Below, piece after piece: positions 49,880 through 58,540 of a stretch of DNA of 64,000 nt. Position numbers and translations under genes: made by a program. The notes below the pieces were generated by a model. It worked only from the letters and a program-made list of their open reading frames with translations. It searched no databases and was not told the origin of the DNA. This DNA is from Streptosporangium saharense. Its GTDB lineage: Bacteria; Actinomycetota; Actinomycetes; Streptosporangiales; Streptosporangiaceae. Position 1 is the first letter of the stretch. Each line of letters opens with the position of its first letter. The stretch covers positions 226,516-290,515 of the forward strand of contig NZ_JACHJP010000012.1 of the NCBI RefSeq assembly GCF_014203715.1, given 5' to 3'.

Positions 49880-50445
49880 CCGCGGCGTCCCCACGAGGCG
49901 AGCAGACGCGTCTGGGCGTCGGTGTCCGAGGGGGTCGGCTGCTGCTCCCCGATGACCCCCGCCTGCCGGTAGCCGGCCTCCGCGCCCGCGAACCACGCCG
50001 CGCACGCCTCGACCAGCTCAGGATCGAGCCGCTCGTCGGCGCCGATCGCCCTGGCCAGGTCCCAGGTGTGGATGAGGGCGTCGGCGAACAGCTCGGTGAC
50101 GTACTCCCCGCCGGGCACGTCCCCGAAGGAGAGCCTGACCAGGCGGGTCAGCGCCCCCTCCTCGTAGGCGGCCTGCACCGCGGCCGTCGCCGAGGTGTCG
50201 AACGCCTTCAGCGGGTCGTCGCCGAGCAGGTCGCCCTCGAAGGTGTCCCCGACCTCGGCGGCGGTCCGGCCACCGAGCAACTCCGGAGCCCACAGGTTCT
50301 CGCTGACCACGTGGTTGACGAGCGCTCGCACGTCCCAGTCCACGCAGGGCGTCGGGTTGTGCCACTGCTCCGGGGGGATCCTGTGCACGAGAGCGCCGAA
50401 GTCGTCCAGCGCGCGCCGGTAGGCCTCGCGTACGTCGATGATCAT
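49876..50445 (-). CDS. TIGR03086-type DinB-like metal-binding protein
   Basis: 189 residues from ATG 50445, with GGGGAGGGCATC upstream. A four-helix bundle of the maleylpyruvate isomerase/DinB kind, with the family's WDVRALVNHVVSENLW (His ligand) and ELFADALIHTWDLARAIG (second His ligand). PPEQWHNPTPCVDWD is the usual N-terminal signature. Members are thought to bind a divalent metal and thiol cofactor (mycothiol) in S-transfer reactions. Substrate unknown. Confidence 0.9.
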   Translation of the reverse strand: MIIDVREAYRRALDDFGALVHRIPPEQWHNPTPCVDWDVRALVNHVVSENLWAPELLGGRTAAEVGDTFEGDLLGDDPLKAFDTSATAAVQAAYEEGALTRLVRLSFGDVPGGEYVTELFADALIHTWDLARAIGADERLDPELVEACAAWFAGAEAGYRQAGVIGEQQPTPSDTDAQTRLLASWGRRG

Positions 50446-50560
50446 GATGCCCTCCCCAGCTCCTCAATTCGACCGTAACTCCTGAATGGCCAGGAGTCAT
50501 CGCGCTCGTCGGGCATGACCATGGGTGTGACGAACTCGCTCGACGAGCCTCGCGATGGCC

Positions 50561-50566
50561 GATAGT
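50561..50566 (+). promoter_or_regulatory. -10-like box GATAGT of FAD monooxygenase gene
   Basis: GATAGT 5 bases before ATG 50572; GAGG between them may also act as a ribosome site. Confidence 0.35.
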
Positions 50567-50571
50567 GAGGT

Positions 50572-51789
50572 ATGACGAACTCGCGAGTGGCGATCATCGG
50601 TGGCGGTCTCGGCGGACTGTGCCTGGCGCAGGGACTGCACCGTGCGGGGGTGGACGTGACGGTCCACGAGCGCGACCGCACGCCCGGCGACAGGCTCCAG
50701 GGATACCGCATCCACATCGACCCCACGGGAGCTCGCGCGCTCAACGAGTGCCTGCCGAAGGACCTGTGGGAGAGGTTCCTGGCCACGGCGACGAGGAGCG
50801 GCCGGGACTTCGGCTTCCTCACCGAGAAGATGGGGCGCCTGATGGTGCTGGAGACCCCGCCGCGGCAGGATCCGCTGGACGACCACCACTCCATCAGCCG
50901 GGTCACGCTGCGCGAACTGCTGCTGTCCGGGCTGTCCGACGTCGTGCGGTTCGACAGGACCTACGAGCGCTACACCCGGGAGCCCGACGGGACCGTGACC
51001 CTGCACTTCGCCGACGGGACGACCGAGAACGCCGACGTCGTGGTCGCGGCCGACGGCGGTAACTCCCGGGTCAGGAGGCAGTACCTCCCGCACGCCCGGC
51101 GGATCGACACCGGCATCCTCACGGTCGCGGGGAGGTTCCCCCTCACCGCCGAGACACGCGCCCAGGTCGTCCCCCGGCTGTGGCGGGGACCCAACATGAT
51201 CATCCCGCCGCGAGGATGCGGCATGTTCACGGCGCCGCAGGAGTTCACCCGGGAGGAGGCGGGGCGCGACGGGGCCGGCGACTACGTCATGTGGGTCTTC
51301 GGCGCCTCGACGGGACGCTTCCCCACCGGCCTTTCCGACATGACAGGCCAGGAGCTCAGGGACACCGTCGCGGAGATGGTCACCGGCTGGCACCCCGACC
51401 TGCGGAGACTGGTCACCGCCTCGGCCCCGGAGAGCGTCTCCCTGCTGCCGGTCCGCACCGCGGTCCCCGTAGAGCCCTGGCCCGCGACGAACATCACCCT
51501 GCTCGGCGACGCGGTGCACAGCATGACCCCGATGCGGGGGATCGGAGCCAACGCCGCCCTGCGCGACGCCTGCCTGCTCACCCGCGCGCTGCGCGACGGC
51601 GCGGACCCCGTCACGGCCATCGCGGACTACGAGACGCAGATGCGCGAGTACGGCTTCGCCGCCGTGCGCAGGTCACTCAGGGCCGCCCGGCAGTTCGTCG
51701 ACGACAACCGCCTGGCCAGGGCGGCCTTCAGGGGAGCCCTCAGACTGGCCGGGCACCTGCCCTCCCTCAGGAGGAAAGCCCTGTCTTGA
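50572..51789 (+). CDS. FAD-dependent monooxygenase (PHBH-like)
   Basis: 405 residues. The FAD Rossmann motif VAIIGGGLGGLCLAQGL opens the protein; DVVVAADGGNSRVR is the middle GD-type motif, and LLGDAVHSMTPMRGIGANAALRDA is the flavin-binding GD signature. This group hydroxylates aromatic or polyketide substrates with NAD(P)H. No biosynthetic genes are nearby to suggest a substrate. It is convergent with the GAF-SpoIIE gene, one base apart. Confidence 0.92.
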   Translation: MTNSRVAIIGGGLGGLCLAQGLHRAGVDVTVHERDRTPGDRLQGYRIHIDPTGARALNECLPKDLWERFLATATRSGRDFGFLTEKMGRLMVLETPPRQDPLDDHHSISRVTLRELLLSGLSDVVRFDRTYERYTREPDGTVTLHFADGTTENADVVVAADGGNSRVRRQYLPHARRIDTGILTVAGRFPLTAETRAQVVPRLWRGPNMIIPPRGCGMFTAPQEFTREEAGRDGAGDYVMWVFGASTGRFPTGLSDMTGQELRDTVAEMVTGWHPDLRRLVTASAPESVSLLPVRTAVPVEPWPATNITLLGDAVHSMTPMRGIGANAALRDACLLTRALRDGADPVTAIADYETQMREYGFAAVRRSLRAARQFVDDNRLARAAFRGALRLAGHLPSLRRKALS

Positions 51790-51790
51790 C

Positions 51791-53521
51791 CTACGGCAGC
51801 CGCTGCTCGACCCAGACGACCTTCCCCTTGGAGGTCGTCCTGGACCCCCACCGGTGGGCGAGCCAGTTGACGAGGTGGAGGCCGCGCCCTGTGTCGTCCT
51901 CGCTGCCCGCGTCCCGCATCGACGGCAGCACCGTCGAGCGGTCACTCACCTCGCACACCAGCGTCGGGCCGCGCAGCAGCCGCAGCCCGACGCTGCCGGA
52001 GCCGTGCTCGACGGCGTTGGCGACCAGCTCGCTGACCATGAGCTCGACGTTGTCCACGATCGCGTCGAGCCGCCACTCGGCGAGCGTGGTGCGCACGAAG
52101 GCACGGGCCTGCCCGGCGGAGCGGGGGTCGGGCGGCAGCAGGAGATCGACGACGTCGTCCTCATCGAGCTCACGCACCCTGGCGAGCAGGAGCGCGATGT
52201 CGTCGCGCTCGTGCCCGGGACGCTGCGCGCCGATCGTGAGGTCGCACAGCTCCTCAAGGTCGTGGCGCCCACCGGTGAGCAGGTCGCGCAGCATGCCGAT
52301 GCCCTCGTCGATGTCGCGTTCCCGGCTCTCGACCAGGCCGTCGGTGTAGAAGGCGAGGATCGAGTCGTGCGGCAGCACCAGCTCACGCCGCTCGAAGGGC
52401 TCGTTGCCGATGCCGAGGGGCAGACCGGCGGGCAGCTCAAGCAACTCGGTCTCGCCGCCCGGCCGTACGAGAACGGGGGGAACGTGCCCGGCGCAGGAGA
52501 TCGCGCAGGCGCGGGTGACCGGGTCGTAGGTGGCGTAGAGGCAGGTCGCGATCTGGGTGGTGTCCAGGTCCTGGCTCATCCGGTTGAGCCGGAAGAGCAC
52601 CTCGGACGGGCACAGGTCGAGGCTGGCGAGGGTCCGGGCTGCGGTGCGCAGCTGGCCCATCGTCGCGGCGGCCCTGATGCCGTGCCCCATCACGTCGCCG
52701 ACGACGAGGGCGACCCGGCAGCCGGGCAGCGGGATCACGTCGTACCAGTCGCCGCCGACCCCGACCAGGTCGCTGGCGGGCAGGTAGCGGGAGGCGATCG
52801 TCAGGCCGAGCGGCTGGTAGAGGTCGGCGGGCAGCAGGCTGCTCTGCAGGGTCAGCGCGGTACGGCGTTCGCGGTTGTAGAGGCGGGCGTTGTCGAGGCA
52901 GACCGCGGTCCTGGCCGCCAGCTCCTCGGCGAGGTTCACGTCCTGCTCGTCGAAGGGCTCGCTGTCGGGTCTGCGGGTGAAGATGACGAAGCCGAGCACC
53001 CGGCCCCGCGCCTTCAACGGCACCGCGAGGAAGGAACTGTCCTCCAGCACCCGGGCGACCGACTCGCGCTTGGAGGAGCGCCCGATCTCCTCCGAGGTCC
53101 TGCGCCCGAGACGGGGATAGAGGATCGGGTTGCCGGTCGCCATGCACCTGGCGTACGGCGTCCACGCCGCGTAGCTGGTGACCTCGTCCACGGGGAAGGC
53201 GTCGGCGTAGTCGTCGGGGGTGGTGCTGGAGACGCCGACGGCGATCCGCCGTACCAGCGCGGAGCCGTCGATGCTGCGCTGGGCGAACTCTCCCTCGGTC
53301 AGCAGCCTGTCCTGGACCAGGATGCCCGCCGCGTCCGCGAAGCGCGGCACGGCGACGTTCATCAGCTCCCTGCCGGTCTCGAACATGTCCAGCGTGCTGC
53401 CGATGCGCTTGCTGGCCGCGTTGAGCAGGGACAGCTGCTCGTGCATGGTCGCCGGACTGCTCATCCTGGGGGTCGAAGAGGCCGGGTCCTTGGCGACGAA
53501 ACGGCGGTTCACCCGTTCCAC
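51791..53521 (-). CDS. GAF-PP2C (SpoIIE)-HATPase regulatory phosphatase
   Basis: 576 residues from GTG 53521; ATG 53464 is an alternative. Three modules: GAF-like domain (about 45-215, FLAVPLKARGRVLGFVIF), a PP2C phosphatase domain (about 245-430, VGGDWYDVIPLPG, VVGDVMGHG, LAFYTDGLVESR), and a RsbW-type ATPase domain (about 445-576, ELVANAVEHG, DTGRGLHLVNWLA). Both a kinase-like and a phosphatase module in one protein suits control of sigma-factor partner switching in response to a GAF-bound signal. No anti-sigma antagonist gene is next to it. Confidence 0.9.
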   Translation of the reverse strand: MERVNRRFVAKDPASSTPRMSSPATMHEQLSLLNAASKRIGSTLDMFETGRELMNVAVPRFADAAGILVQDRLLTEGEFAQRSIDGSALVRRIAVGVSSTTPDDYADAFPVDEVTSYAAWTPYARCMATGNPILYPRLGRRTSEEIGRSSKRESVARVLEDSSFLAVPLKARGRVLGFVIFTRRPDSEPFDEQDVNLAEELAARTAVCLDNARLYNRERRTALTLQSSLLPADLYQPLGLTIASRYLPASDLVGVGGDWYDVIPLPGCRVALVVGDVMGHGIRAAATMGQLRTAARTLASLDLCPSEVLFRLNRMSQDLDTTQIATCLYATYDPVTRACAISCAGHVPPVLVRPGGETELLELPAGLPLGIGNEPFERRELVLPHDSILAFYTDGLVESRERDIDEGIGMLRDLLTGGRHDLEELCDLTIGAQRPGHERDDIALLLARVRELDEDDVVDLLLPPDPRSAGQARAFVRTTLAEWRLDAIVDNVELMVSELVANAVEHGSGSVGLRLLRGPTLVCEVSDRSTVLPSMRDAGSEDDTGRGLHLVNWLAHRWGSRTTSKGKVVWVEQRLP

Positions 53522-53688
53522 CGCAGCTCCATGCTCCGCTTCCCGGCGTGTGCCGGGATTCCGGCGGCCCCACGGGCGCCGCGGCGAGAGGGCACCGGAC
53601 CCGATCCGCCGGGGTGACCGCTCGCGCGGCCGATCATGACGCCCTCGAACCCCGCCACGTTCCCTCCGGTGACTTGACTGCCGCTCAT
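53509..53688 (-). CDS. Possible 59-residue upstream ORF overlapping the phosphatase start
   Basis: ATG 53688 is 5 bases after a TACGAT box (53694-53699, minus strand), the leaderless pattern. The frame (MSGSQVTGGNVAGF...) ends at TGA 53509-53511, 13 bases inside the GAF-SpoIIE-HATPase gene in another frame. It could be a coupled leader or chance; no homology recognised and it is Gly/Arg-rich. Confidence 0.3.
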   Translation of the reverse strand: MSGSQVTGGNVAGFEGVMIGRASGHPGGSGPVPSRRGARGAAGIPAHAGKRSMELRWNG

Positions 53689-53693
53689 GGAGA

Positions 53694-53699
53694 ATCGTA
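53694..53699 (-). promoter_or_regulatory. -10 box TACGAT upstream of GAF-phosphatase unit
   Basis: TACGAT on the minus strand, 5 bases before ATG 53688. It probably drives the phosphatase gene, with or without the short upstream frame. Confidence 0.4.
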
Positions 53700-53955
53700 A
53701 AGAACGATCTATATCCCGTATCCGCATTTGGCGCAGATTTCCTGATATTTCTCCGCAGCGTAAACCCGATGGCCGCCAGGTCCCCAATCCGGCGCGGCCG
53801 GTTCCGGACGCCACGCGGCGCCGTGCCGTACGGGGACCGTCCCCGTAGTGCGGACCGTTCCCCGCGGGACGGGTGGTCATCCTTCGCGGCACGGGTGGAT
53901 GCGGATCAGGAAATCGTGAGAACGGTCACGGATTGGCCACGCGACCCGGGGAAGC

Positions 53956-53994
53956 GGAAAGGCCAGACCACCACGGGGGTGACCTGGCCTTTCC
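53956..53994. terminator. Hairpin downstream of tRNA-Gly
   Basis: 11-bp stem GGAAAGGCCAG (53956-53966) with CTGGCCTTTCC (53984-53994), extended by inner pairs. It lies 8 bases past the 3' end of the minus-strand tRNA-Gly, without a T-run. Confidence 0.6.
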
Positions 53995-54001
53995 TGATCT
54001 G

Positions 54002-54072
54002 AGCGGACGACGGGAATCGAACCCGCGTAGCCAGTTTGGAAGACTGGGGCTCTACCATTGAGCTACGTCCGC
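54002..54072 (-). tRNA. tRNA-Gly (anticodon TCC)
   Basis: 71 nt on the minus strand. 7-bp acceptor GCGGACG/CGTCCGC, T discriminator, D arm with GCTCAATGGTAGAGC, anticodon loop CTTCCAA (TCC), and T arm GGGTTCGATTCC. The CCA end is not encoded. Confidence 0.95.
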
Positions 54073-54159
54073 GCGAGCCGGTGTCAGTCTGGTCTAGACT
54101 TCATCCGGTCGTCAGGGCGTAATCGTACCGGAGATCCGGAGCGAGCGCGCACCGACGTA

Positions 54160-54233
54160 CGGGGTGTGGCGCAGTTTGGTAGCGCACCTGCTTTGGGAGC
54201 AGGGGGCCGCAGGTTCAAATCCTGTCACCCCGA
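54160..54233 (+). tRNA. tRNA-Pro (anticodon TGG)
   Basis: 74 nt. Acceptor CGGGGTG/CACCCCG with A discriminator, D arm GCGCAGTTTGGTAGCGC, anticodon stem CCTGC/GCAGG with loop TTTGGGA (TGG), T arm CAGGTTCAAATCCTG. The CCA end is not encoded. It is divergent from tRNA-Gly. Confidence 0.96.
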
Positions 54234-54243
54234 CGCTGACTGG

Positions 54244-54271
54244 GGCCGATCCGATCTGGATCGGCCTTTTT
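54244..54271 (+). terminator. Rho-independent terminator after tRNA-Pro
   Basis: Perfect 9-bp stem GGCCGATCC (54244-54252)/GGATCGGCC (54258-54266), 5-base loop, then TTTTT: one of the few classical terminators here. Confidence 0.9.
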
Positions 54272-54294
54272 GTCTGCTTCGTCCGGCCGTCTGG

Positions 54295-54804
54295 TCAGTG
54301 AGTGCCGCTGAAGAGGGCCCAGACGGCCTTGCCGCCACGGTTGAGGTGGTCCCAGCCCCAGCACTTGCTGTAGGTCTCCACGATGTAGAGACCGCGGCCG
54401 TTCTCCGAGATGAAGTCCGGCTCCTTGGGGGTGGGGACCTCGTCGCTGGGATCGGCGACGGCCAGCAGCACGTGGGGCGACAGGTGCAGCAGCACGAGGG
54501 TGATCGGGTTGGACTCCGTCGTGCTCGCGGGGCGCAGCGCGTAGCGCACCGCGTTCGTCACGAGTTCGGAGACCACCAGTGCCGCGTCGTCGCTCAGCTC
54601 CGACAGGCCCCACTCTCTCAGTGTGGACCTCGTCACCTCACGGGCGGTCTTCACCGAGTCCGCCTGGTGGGGCAGCGGGCACGCCGTGGCGTCGGAGTGC
54701 CTGGCCGCGAGCAGGTCGTCGAAGCTCACCTCGCGAGTCGCCTGCAGGTAGCCGGCGGCCGATTTCGGCTCCTCCAGCATCCTGCCGGTATCTCCCGCTC
54801 TCAT
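54295..54804 (-). CDS. RsbW-like ATP-binding protein (HATPase_c)
   Basis: 169 residues from ATG 54804 (GGAG 7 bases upstream); the frame is open to 54858. GHKL fold: N box ELVTNAVRYA, a modified G1 box (AVADPSDEVP) and G2 box ENGRGLYIVETYS. Such lone ATPase-domain proteins act as anti-sigma kinases or unknown regulators in actinobacteria. It is divergent from an XRE-DUF5753 regulator, as in the WhiJ-type clusters of streptomycetes, which often also include a small DUF397 gene; none is seen here. Confidence 0.88.
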   Translation of the reverse strand: MRAGDTGRMLEEPKSAAGYLQATREVSFDDLLAARHSDATACPLPHQADSVKTAREVTRSTLREWGLSELSDDAALVVSELVTNAVRYALRPASTTESNPITLVLLHLSPHVLLAVADPSDEVPTPKEPDFISENGRGLYIVETYSKCWGWDHLNRGGKAVWALFSGTH

Positions 54805-54841
54805 CGTGAGTCTCCGCGCTGGTTGTGAGTTTTCAGAGCTT

Positions 54842-54932
54842 GTGCACCATAAGCCCAATATGCACTAGGCCATCATGGGTCACCGGCACGTCCGCTGCAA
54901 GACCCAAATGCACGTGCAGTTGCCGCGTGCAG
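54842..54932. promoter_or_regulatory. Cluster of TGCAC/GTGCA motifs in divergent promoter
   Basis: GTGCA at 54842-54846, TGCAC at 54861-54865, the palindrome TGCACGTGCA at 54909-54918 and GTGCA near 54927-54931 lie between the divergent ATPase and XRE genes. Reiterated half-sites of this kind are plausible operators for the XRE protein. Confidence 0.45.
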
Positions 54933-55047
54933 CCGCATGGGCGAACAGTAGAAGAGGTTGTCGGACCGGACACGGAGTTGGGACCTTGTCATGGCGCCTG
55001 GAAGTGGTGACACTGTGTGCGCTGGCCCAACTGAAGAGGGAGGCGAA

Positions 55048-55914
55048 GTGACGCAGGTTCAACCGGGCTCGGGTCCCACGGCTCTGCGGATTCTCCTGGG
55101 CTCCCAGTTGCGCCGGCTGCGCGAGGCCAGGGGCCTTTCGCGCGAGGAGGCCGGACATCTCATCAGGGGCTCGGAATCCAAGATCAGCAGAATGGAGCTC
55201 GGCAGGGTCGGCCTGCGCGAGCGCGACGTGGCGGACCTGCTCACCTTCTACGGGGTGGAGGACGAGGAGGCCAGGGCGGCCATCATGGAGCTGCTGCTCA
55301 AGGCCAACGAACCCGGCTGGTGGCACCGCTTCAACGACCTGCTGCCCTCGTGGTTCCAGACCTACGTCGGCCTTGAGGAGGCGGCCTCCCGCATCCGCAC
55401 CTACGAGGTGCAGTTCGTGCCCGGCCTGCTCCAGACGAAGGAGTACGCCAGGGCCGTCATCACCGCGGGCAGCGCGGGCATCTCCCCCGAGGAGATCGCG
55501 CGCCGCGTCGACCTGCGGATGCAGCGCCAGCAGGTGCTTGAACGCCCCGACGGCCCATTCTTCTGGGCGGTCATCGACGAGGCCGCGCTGCGCCGCCCCA
55601 TCGGTGGCGCCGAGGTGACCCGCGCCCAGCTTGAGCACCTGCTCGACCTCATGCGCCAGCCCAACATCACGATTCAGGTCATGCCGTTCAGCTTCGGCGG
55701 CCACAGCGCCGAGGGCGGCGCCTTCAGCGTGCTGCGTTTCCAGGACAGCGAGCTTCCCGACGTCGTCTACGTGGAACAGCTCGCCAGCGCCCTCTACCTG
55801 GACAAGCGCGAGGAGGTCGACCGCTACAGCGAGGTCATGGAACGGCTCTGCGCGGTCAGCACCACCCCGGGGGAGACGACCGACATCCTGCGGAGAATCA
55901 TCAAGGAGAACTGA
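55048..55914 (+). CDS. XRE-family regulator with DUF5753 domain
   Basis: 288 residues from GTG 55048, chosen for GAAGAGGGAGGCGAA just upstream; the frame is open to 54958. N-terminal HTH_XRE (about 10-75, LGSQLRRLREARGLSREEAGHLIRGSESKISRMELGRVGL), then the DUF5753 domain with EPGWWHRF, YEVQFVPGLLQTKEYARAVI and the beta-rich IQVMPFSFGGHSAEGGAFSVLRF. These WhiJ-like regulators work with a DUF397 partner and an ATPase-domain protein in development; here only the ATPase is adjacent. Confidence 0.92.
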   Translation: MTQVQPGSGPTALRILLGSQLRRLREARGLSREEAGHLIRGSESKISRMELGRVGLRERDVADLLTFYGVEDEEARAAIMELLLKANEPGWWHRFNDLLPSWFQTYVGLEEAASRIRTYEVQFVPGLLQTKEYARAVITAGSAGISPEEIARRVDLRMQRQQVLERPDGPFFWAVIDEAALRRPIGGAEVTRAQLEHLLDLMRQPNITIQVMPFSFGGHSAEGGAFSVLRFQDSELPDVVYVEQLASALYLDKREEVDRYSEVMERLCAVSTTPGETTDILRRIIKEN

Positions 55915-56122
55915 ACAAGCGCCGGTCGCCCCAAGGCGCGGGTCTGCCCTAGACTGGCCAGCGGCGTTGGACACCCGCCACAGTTGATCATGCCCTAATA
56001 TCGCATGTCTGAACGGCTGTGTCCGGTGCCGCTCATGTGGGCGCGGCGCGCGAGCTTGCCGCGGTAGCCGTACGACTTGACGCGCCCGCGATCACTCGAA
56101 GCTTGATCAAGGAGACCACCCC

Positions 56123-57505
56123 GTGAAGACCGCTGTCGAGGAGCTCAGCCCGACCCGGGTCAGGCTCACTGTCGAGGTGCCGTTCGAGGAGCTCGGCGAG
56201 AGCATGCAGGCGGCGTACAAGAAGGTCGCGCAGCAGGTGCGCGTCCCGGGCTTCCGCCCCGGCAAGGTCCCCGCCCGGATCATCGAGCAGCGCTTCGGCC
56301 GCGCGGTGGTCCTGGAGGAGACCCTCAACGACGCGGTGCCGAAGCTGTACGGCCAGGCCGTCGACGAGAGCGACATCTTCCCGGTCAGCCAGCCGAACAT
56401 CGAGGTCACCAAGATCGATGACGGCGAGCAGGTCGAGTTCACCGCCGAGGTCGACGTCCGCCCCAACTTCGACGTCCCCGACTACGCGGGCATCGAGGTC
56501 ACCGTCCCGGTCGCCGAGGTGAAGGACGAGGACGTCGACGCCCAGCTGGACGGCCTGCGTCAGCGTTTCGCGACGCTGACCGGCGTCGAGCGCGCCGCGG
56601 CCAACGGCGACTACGTCGTGATGGACCTCGCCGCCGCGATCGACGGTGTGAACATCGAGGAGCAGCAGGCGAACGACGTCTCCTACGAGGTCGGCGCCGG
56701 TTCCGTGCTCCAGGGGCTGGACGACGCGCTGGTCGGCATGGCCGCCGGTGACGTCAAGGAGTTCACCACCAACCTGGTCGGCGGGCAGAACGCCGGCGAG
56801 GAGGCCGTGGTGACCATCACCATCAAGAGCGTCAAGGAGAAGGTCCTCCCCGAGCTTGACGACGAGTTCGCCCAACTGGCCAGCGAGTTCGACACCCTCG
56901 ACGAGCTCAAGGAGAGCGTCCGCGAGCAGGCGCGCCGCACCAAGCTGATCGAGCAGGTCGTCCAGGCCCGTGAGAACGCCCTCGACGCCCTCCTCGCCAA
57001 GCTCGACATCCCGATCCCGGAGAGCGCGCTCAAGGCCGAGGTCGACAGCCGCAAGCACAACCTTGAGCACCAGATCGCCGAGAGTGGCCTGAGCAAGGAG
57101 GCTTACTTCCGCCTCTACCAGACCACCGAGGAAGAGCGTTACGCCGAGTTCGACGAGGGCGCCGCCAAGGCGATCAAGACCGGCTTCGTGCTTGACAAGA
57201 TCGTCAAGAACGAGGAGCTCGGCGTCAGCGAGCAGGAGCTGACCGACTTCGTGGTGCGCCGCGCCATGCAGATGAACGTCGCCCCCAACGCCCTCGCCAA
57301 GCACCTGGCCGACAACGACCAGCTCACGCTGGCCATGGTCGAGATCGTCCGCGACAAGGCCAAGAGCGTTGTCGGCGACGCGGCCAAGGTGGTCGACGAG
57401 GCCGGCGAGGAAGTCGACCTCAAGGCCATCTACAGCGAGATCAACGGCCAGGAAGTGGTCGAGGAGCCCGCCGAGGACGCCGAGAGCGACAAGGCCGCCG
57501 AGTAG
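56123..57505 (+). CDS. tig: Trigger factor (peptidyl-prolyl isomerase chaperone)
   Basis: 460 residues from GTG 56123, after AAGGAGACCACCCC. Ribosome-binding N-terminal domain with the signature VPGFRPGKVP (about 45-55), FKBP-type PPIase middle domain (about 150-245) and a helical C-terminal arm ending in an acidic tail (EEPAEDAESDKAAE). It binds at the exit tunnel and helps nascent chains fold. Followed by clpP1, clpP2 and clpX, the classical order. A strong hairpin follows its stop. Confidence 0.98.
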   Translation: MKTAVEELSPTRVRLTVEVPFEELGESMQAAYKKVAQQVRVPGFRPGKVPARIIEQRFGRAVVLEETLNDAVPKLYGQAVDESDIFPVSQPNIEVTKIDDGEQVEFTAEVDVRPNFDVPDYAGIEVTVPVAEVKDEDVDAQLDGLRQRFATLTGVERAAANGDYVVMDLAAAIDGVNIEEQQANDVSYEVGAGSVLQGLDDALVGMAAGDVKEFTTNLVGGQNAGEEAVVTITIKSVKEKVLPELDDEFAQLASEFDTLDELKESVREQARRTKLIEQVVQARENALDALLAKLDIPIPESALKAEVDSRKHNLEHQIAESGLSKEAYFRLYQTTEEERYAEFDEGAAKAIKTGFVLDKIVKNEELGVSEQELTDFVVRRAMQMNVAPNALAKHLADNDQLTLAMVEIVRDKAKSVVGDAAKVVDEAGEEVDLKAIYSEINGQEVVEEPAEDAESDKAAE

Positions 57506-57530
57506 CCGCCAAGGCGACCCGACGACACCT

Positions 57531-57565
57531 GACGCCTCCCCGGTGCCCCGCACCGCGGAGGCGTC
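57531..57565 (+). terminator. Terminator after tig
   Basis: Stem GACGCCTCC/GGAGGCGTC (9 bp) continued after one mismatch by CGGTGC/GCACCG (6 bp) around a 3-base loop, 26 bases past the stop. Confidence 0.75.
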
Positions 57566-57782
57566 ATGCTTTCCCGCGCCCTGAGAGCCCCCACGAGGCC
57601 CTGTCCCGGCGTGTCGCCACGGTCCCCCGCCCGCGCTGGCCGACCGGTCCTGTACGGCCCGGCCCCGGCGGCTCCCTTCCCGGCTCCCGGCGACGTGGGC
57701 GCCGCCGTACACGGTGGATCCGGCGGCGGGGCCGTACGGGTGAGGAGTGAGCGGAGGGGTGCGGGAGATCGTGGAGAGCATG

Positions 57783-57793
57783 CGCCGTCAGCG
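57783..57793 (+). promoter_or_regulatory. ClgR-box-like site upstream of clpP1P2
   Basis: CGCCGTCAGCG fits the CGC-Y-N-A/T-N-R-GCG core of the ClgR box, and its right flank (AAC) also fits; the left flank does not. It lies about 40 bases before the TAAGGT -10 box. ClgR activates clpP1P2 in actinobacteria. Confidence 0.45.
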
Positions 57794-57833
57794 AACAGCA
57801 CGTGGAGGGGGCATGTCCGGTAGGCGGCGCGCG

Positions 57834-57839
57834 TTAAGG
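57834..57839 (+). promoter_or_regulatory. -10 box TAAGGT of clpP1 promoter
   Basis: TAAGGT preceded by GCGCGT; it would start transcription about 57846, giving a leader of about 39 bases with a proper ribosome site before GTG 57885. Confidence 0.4.
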
Positions 57840-57884
57840 TCACAAGCAAAGCCAATCGATTACGACGCATCGGAAGGTGACGCT

Positions 57885-58529
57885 GTGACCAGCCCGCCGA
57901 CCTTCTACCAGCCGACCGGCTCCGGGCCCGAGTCGATGAGCCAGCCGAACGGCTCGTTCAGGCTCGAAGACCAGCTCTATCAGCGGCTGCTGCGTGAGCG
58001 CATCATCGTGCTGGGCACCCAGGTCAACGACGAGATCGCCAACCGAATCTGCGCCGAGCTGCTGCTGCTCGCCGCGGACGATCCCGACAGGGACATCTGG
58101 CTCTACATCAACTCGCCTGGCGGATCGGTGACCGCCGGTATGGCGATTTACGACATGATGGAATACGTGCCCAACGATGTGTGCACGGTCGCGATGGGGC
58201 TGGCCGCCTCCATGGGGCAGTTCCTGCTCTGCGCCGGTGAGCGGGGCAAGCGTTACGCGCTCCCGCACGCCCGCATCATGATGCACCAGCCGTCCGGAGG
58301 CATCGGTGGCACCGCCGCCGACATCGCCATCCAGGCGGAGCAGATGCTCTACGTCAAGAAGACCCTTGCCGAGCGCATCGCCTTCCACACCGGCCAGCCG
58401 CTCGACCAGATCGAGGCCGACTCCGACCGTGACCGCTGGTTCACGGCCGAGGAGGCCAAGGACTACGGGTTCATCGACAATGTCGTGCGCAGCGCCCGGC
58501 AGGTGCCCTCAACGGGCGCCGTCTCCTGA
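57885..58529 (+). CDS. clpP1: ATP-dependent Clp protease proteolytic subunit 1
   Basis: 214 residues from GTG 57885, after GGAAGGTGACGCT; ATG 57936 would give 197. Serine peptidase of the Clp complex with Ser109 (GLAASMGQ), His134 (MMHQPSGG) and the Asp in DRDRWFTAEEA. INSPGGSVTAGMAIYD is the substrate-strand glycine turn. In actinobacteria ClpP1 and ClpP2 form a mixed ring with ClpX or ClpC1. It lies 11 bases before clpP2, in one operon. Confidence 0.97.
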   Translation: MTSPPTFYQPTGSGPESMSQPNGSFRLEDQLYQRLLRERIIVLGTQVNDEIANRICAELLLLAADDPDRDIWLYINSPGGSVTAGMAIYDMMEYVPNDVCTVAMGLAASMGQFLLCAGERGKRYALPHARIMMHQPSGGIGGTAADIAIQAEQMLYVKKTLAERIAFHTGQPLDQIEADSDRDRWFTAEEAKDYGFIDNVVRSARQVPSTGAVS

Positions 58530-58540
58530 AGGGGCAAAAG

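Larger units (their letters stand above)
57566..57884. other. Regulatory region upstream of clpP1
   Basis: About 320 bases with no convincing gene. It holds a ClgR-box-like palindrome (57783-57793), a TAAGGT -10 box (57834-57839) and the clpP1 ribosome site GGAAGG (57871-57876). Confidence 0.5.
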
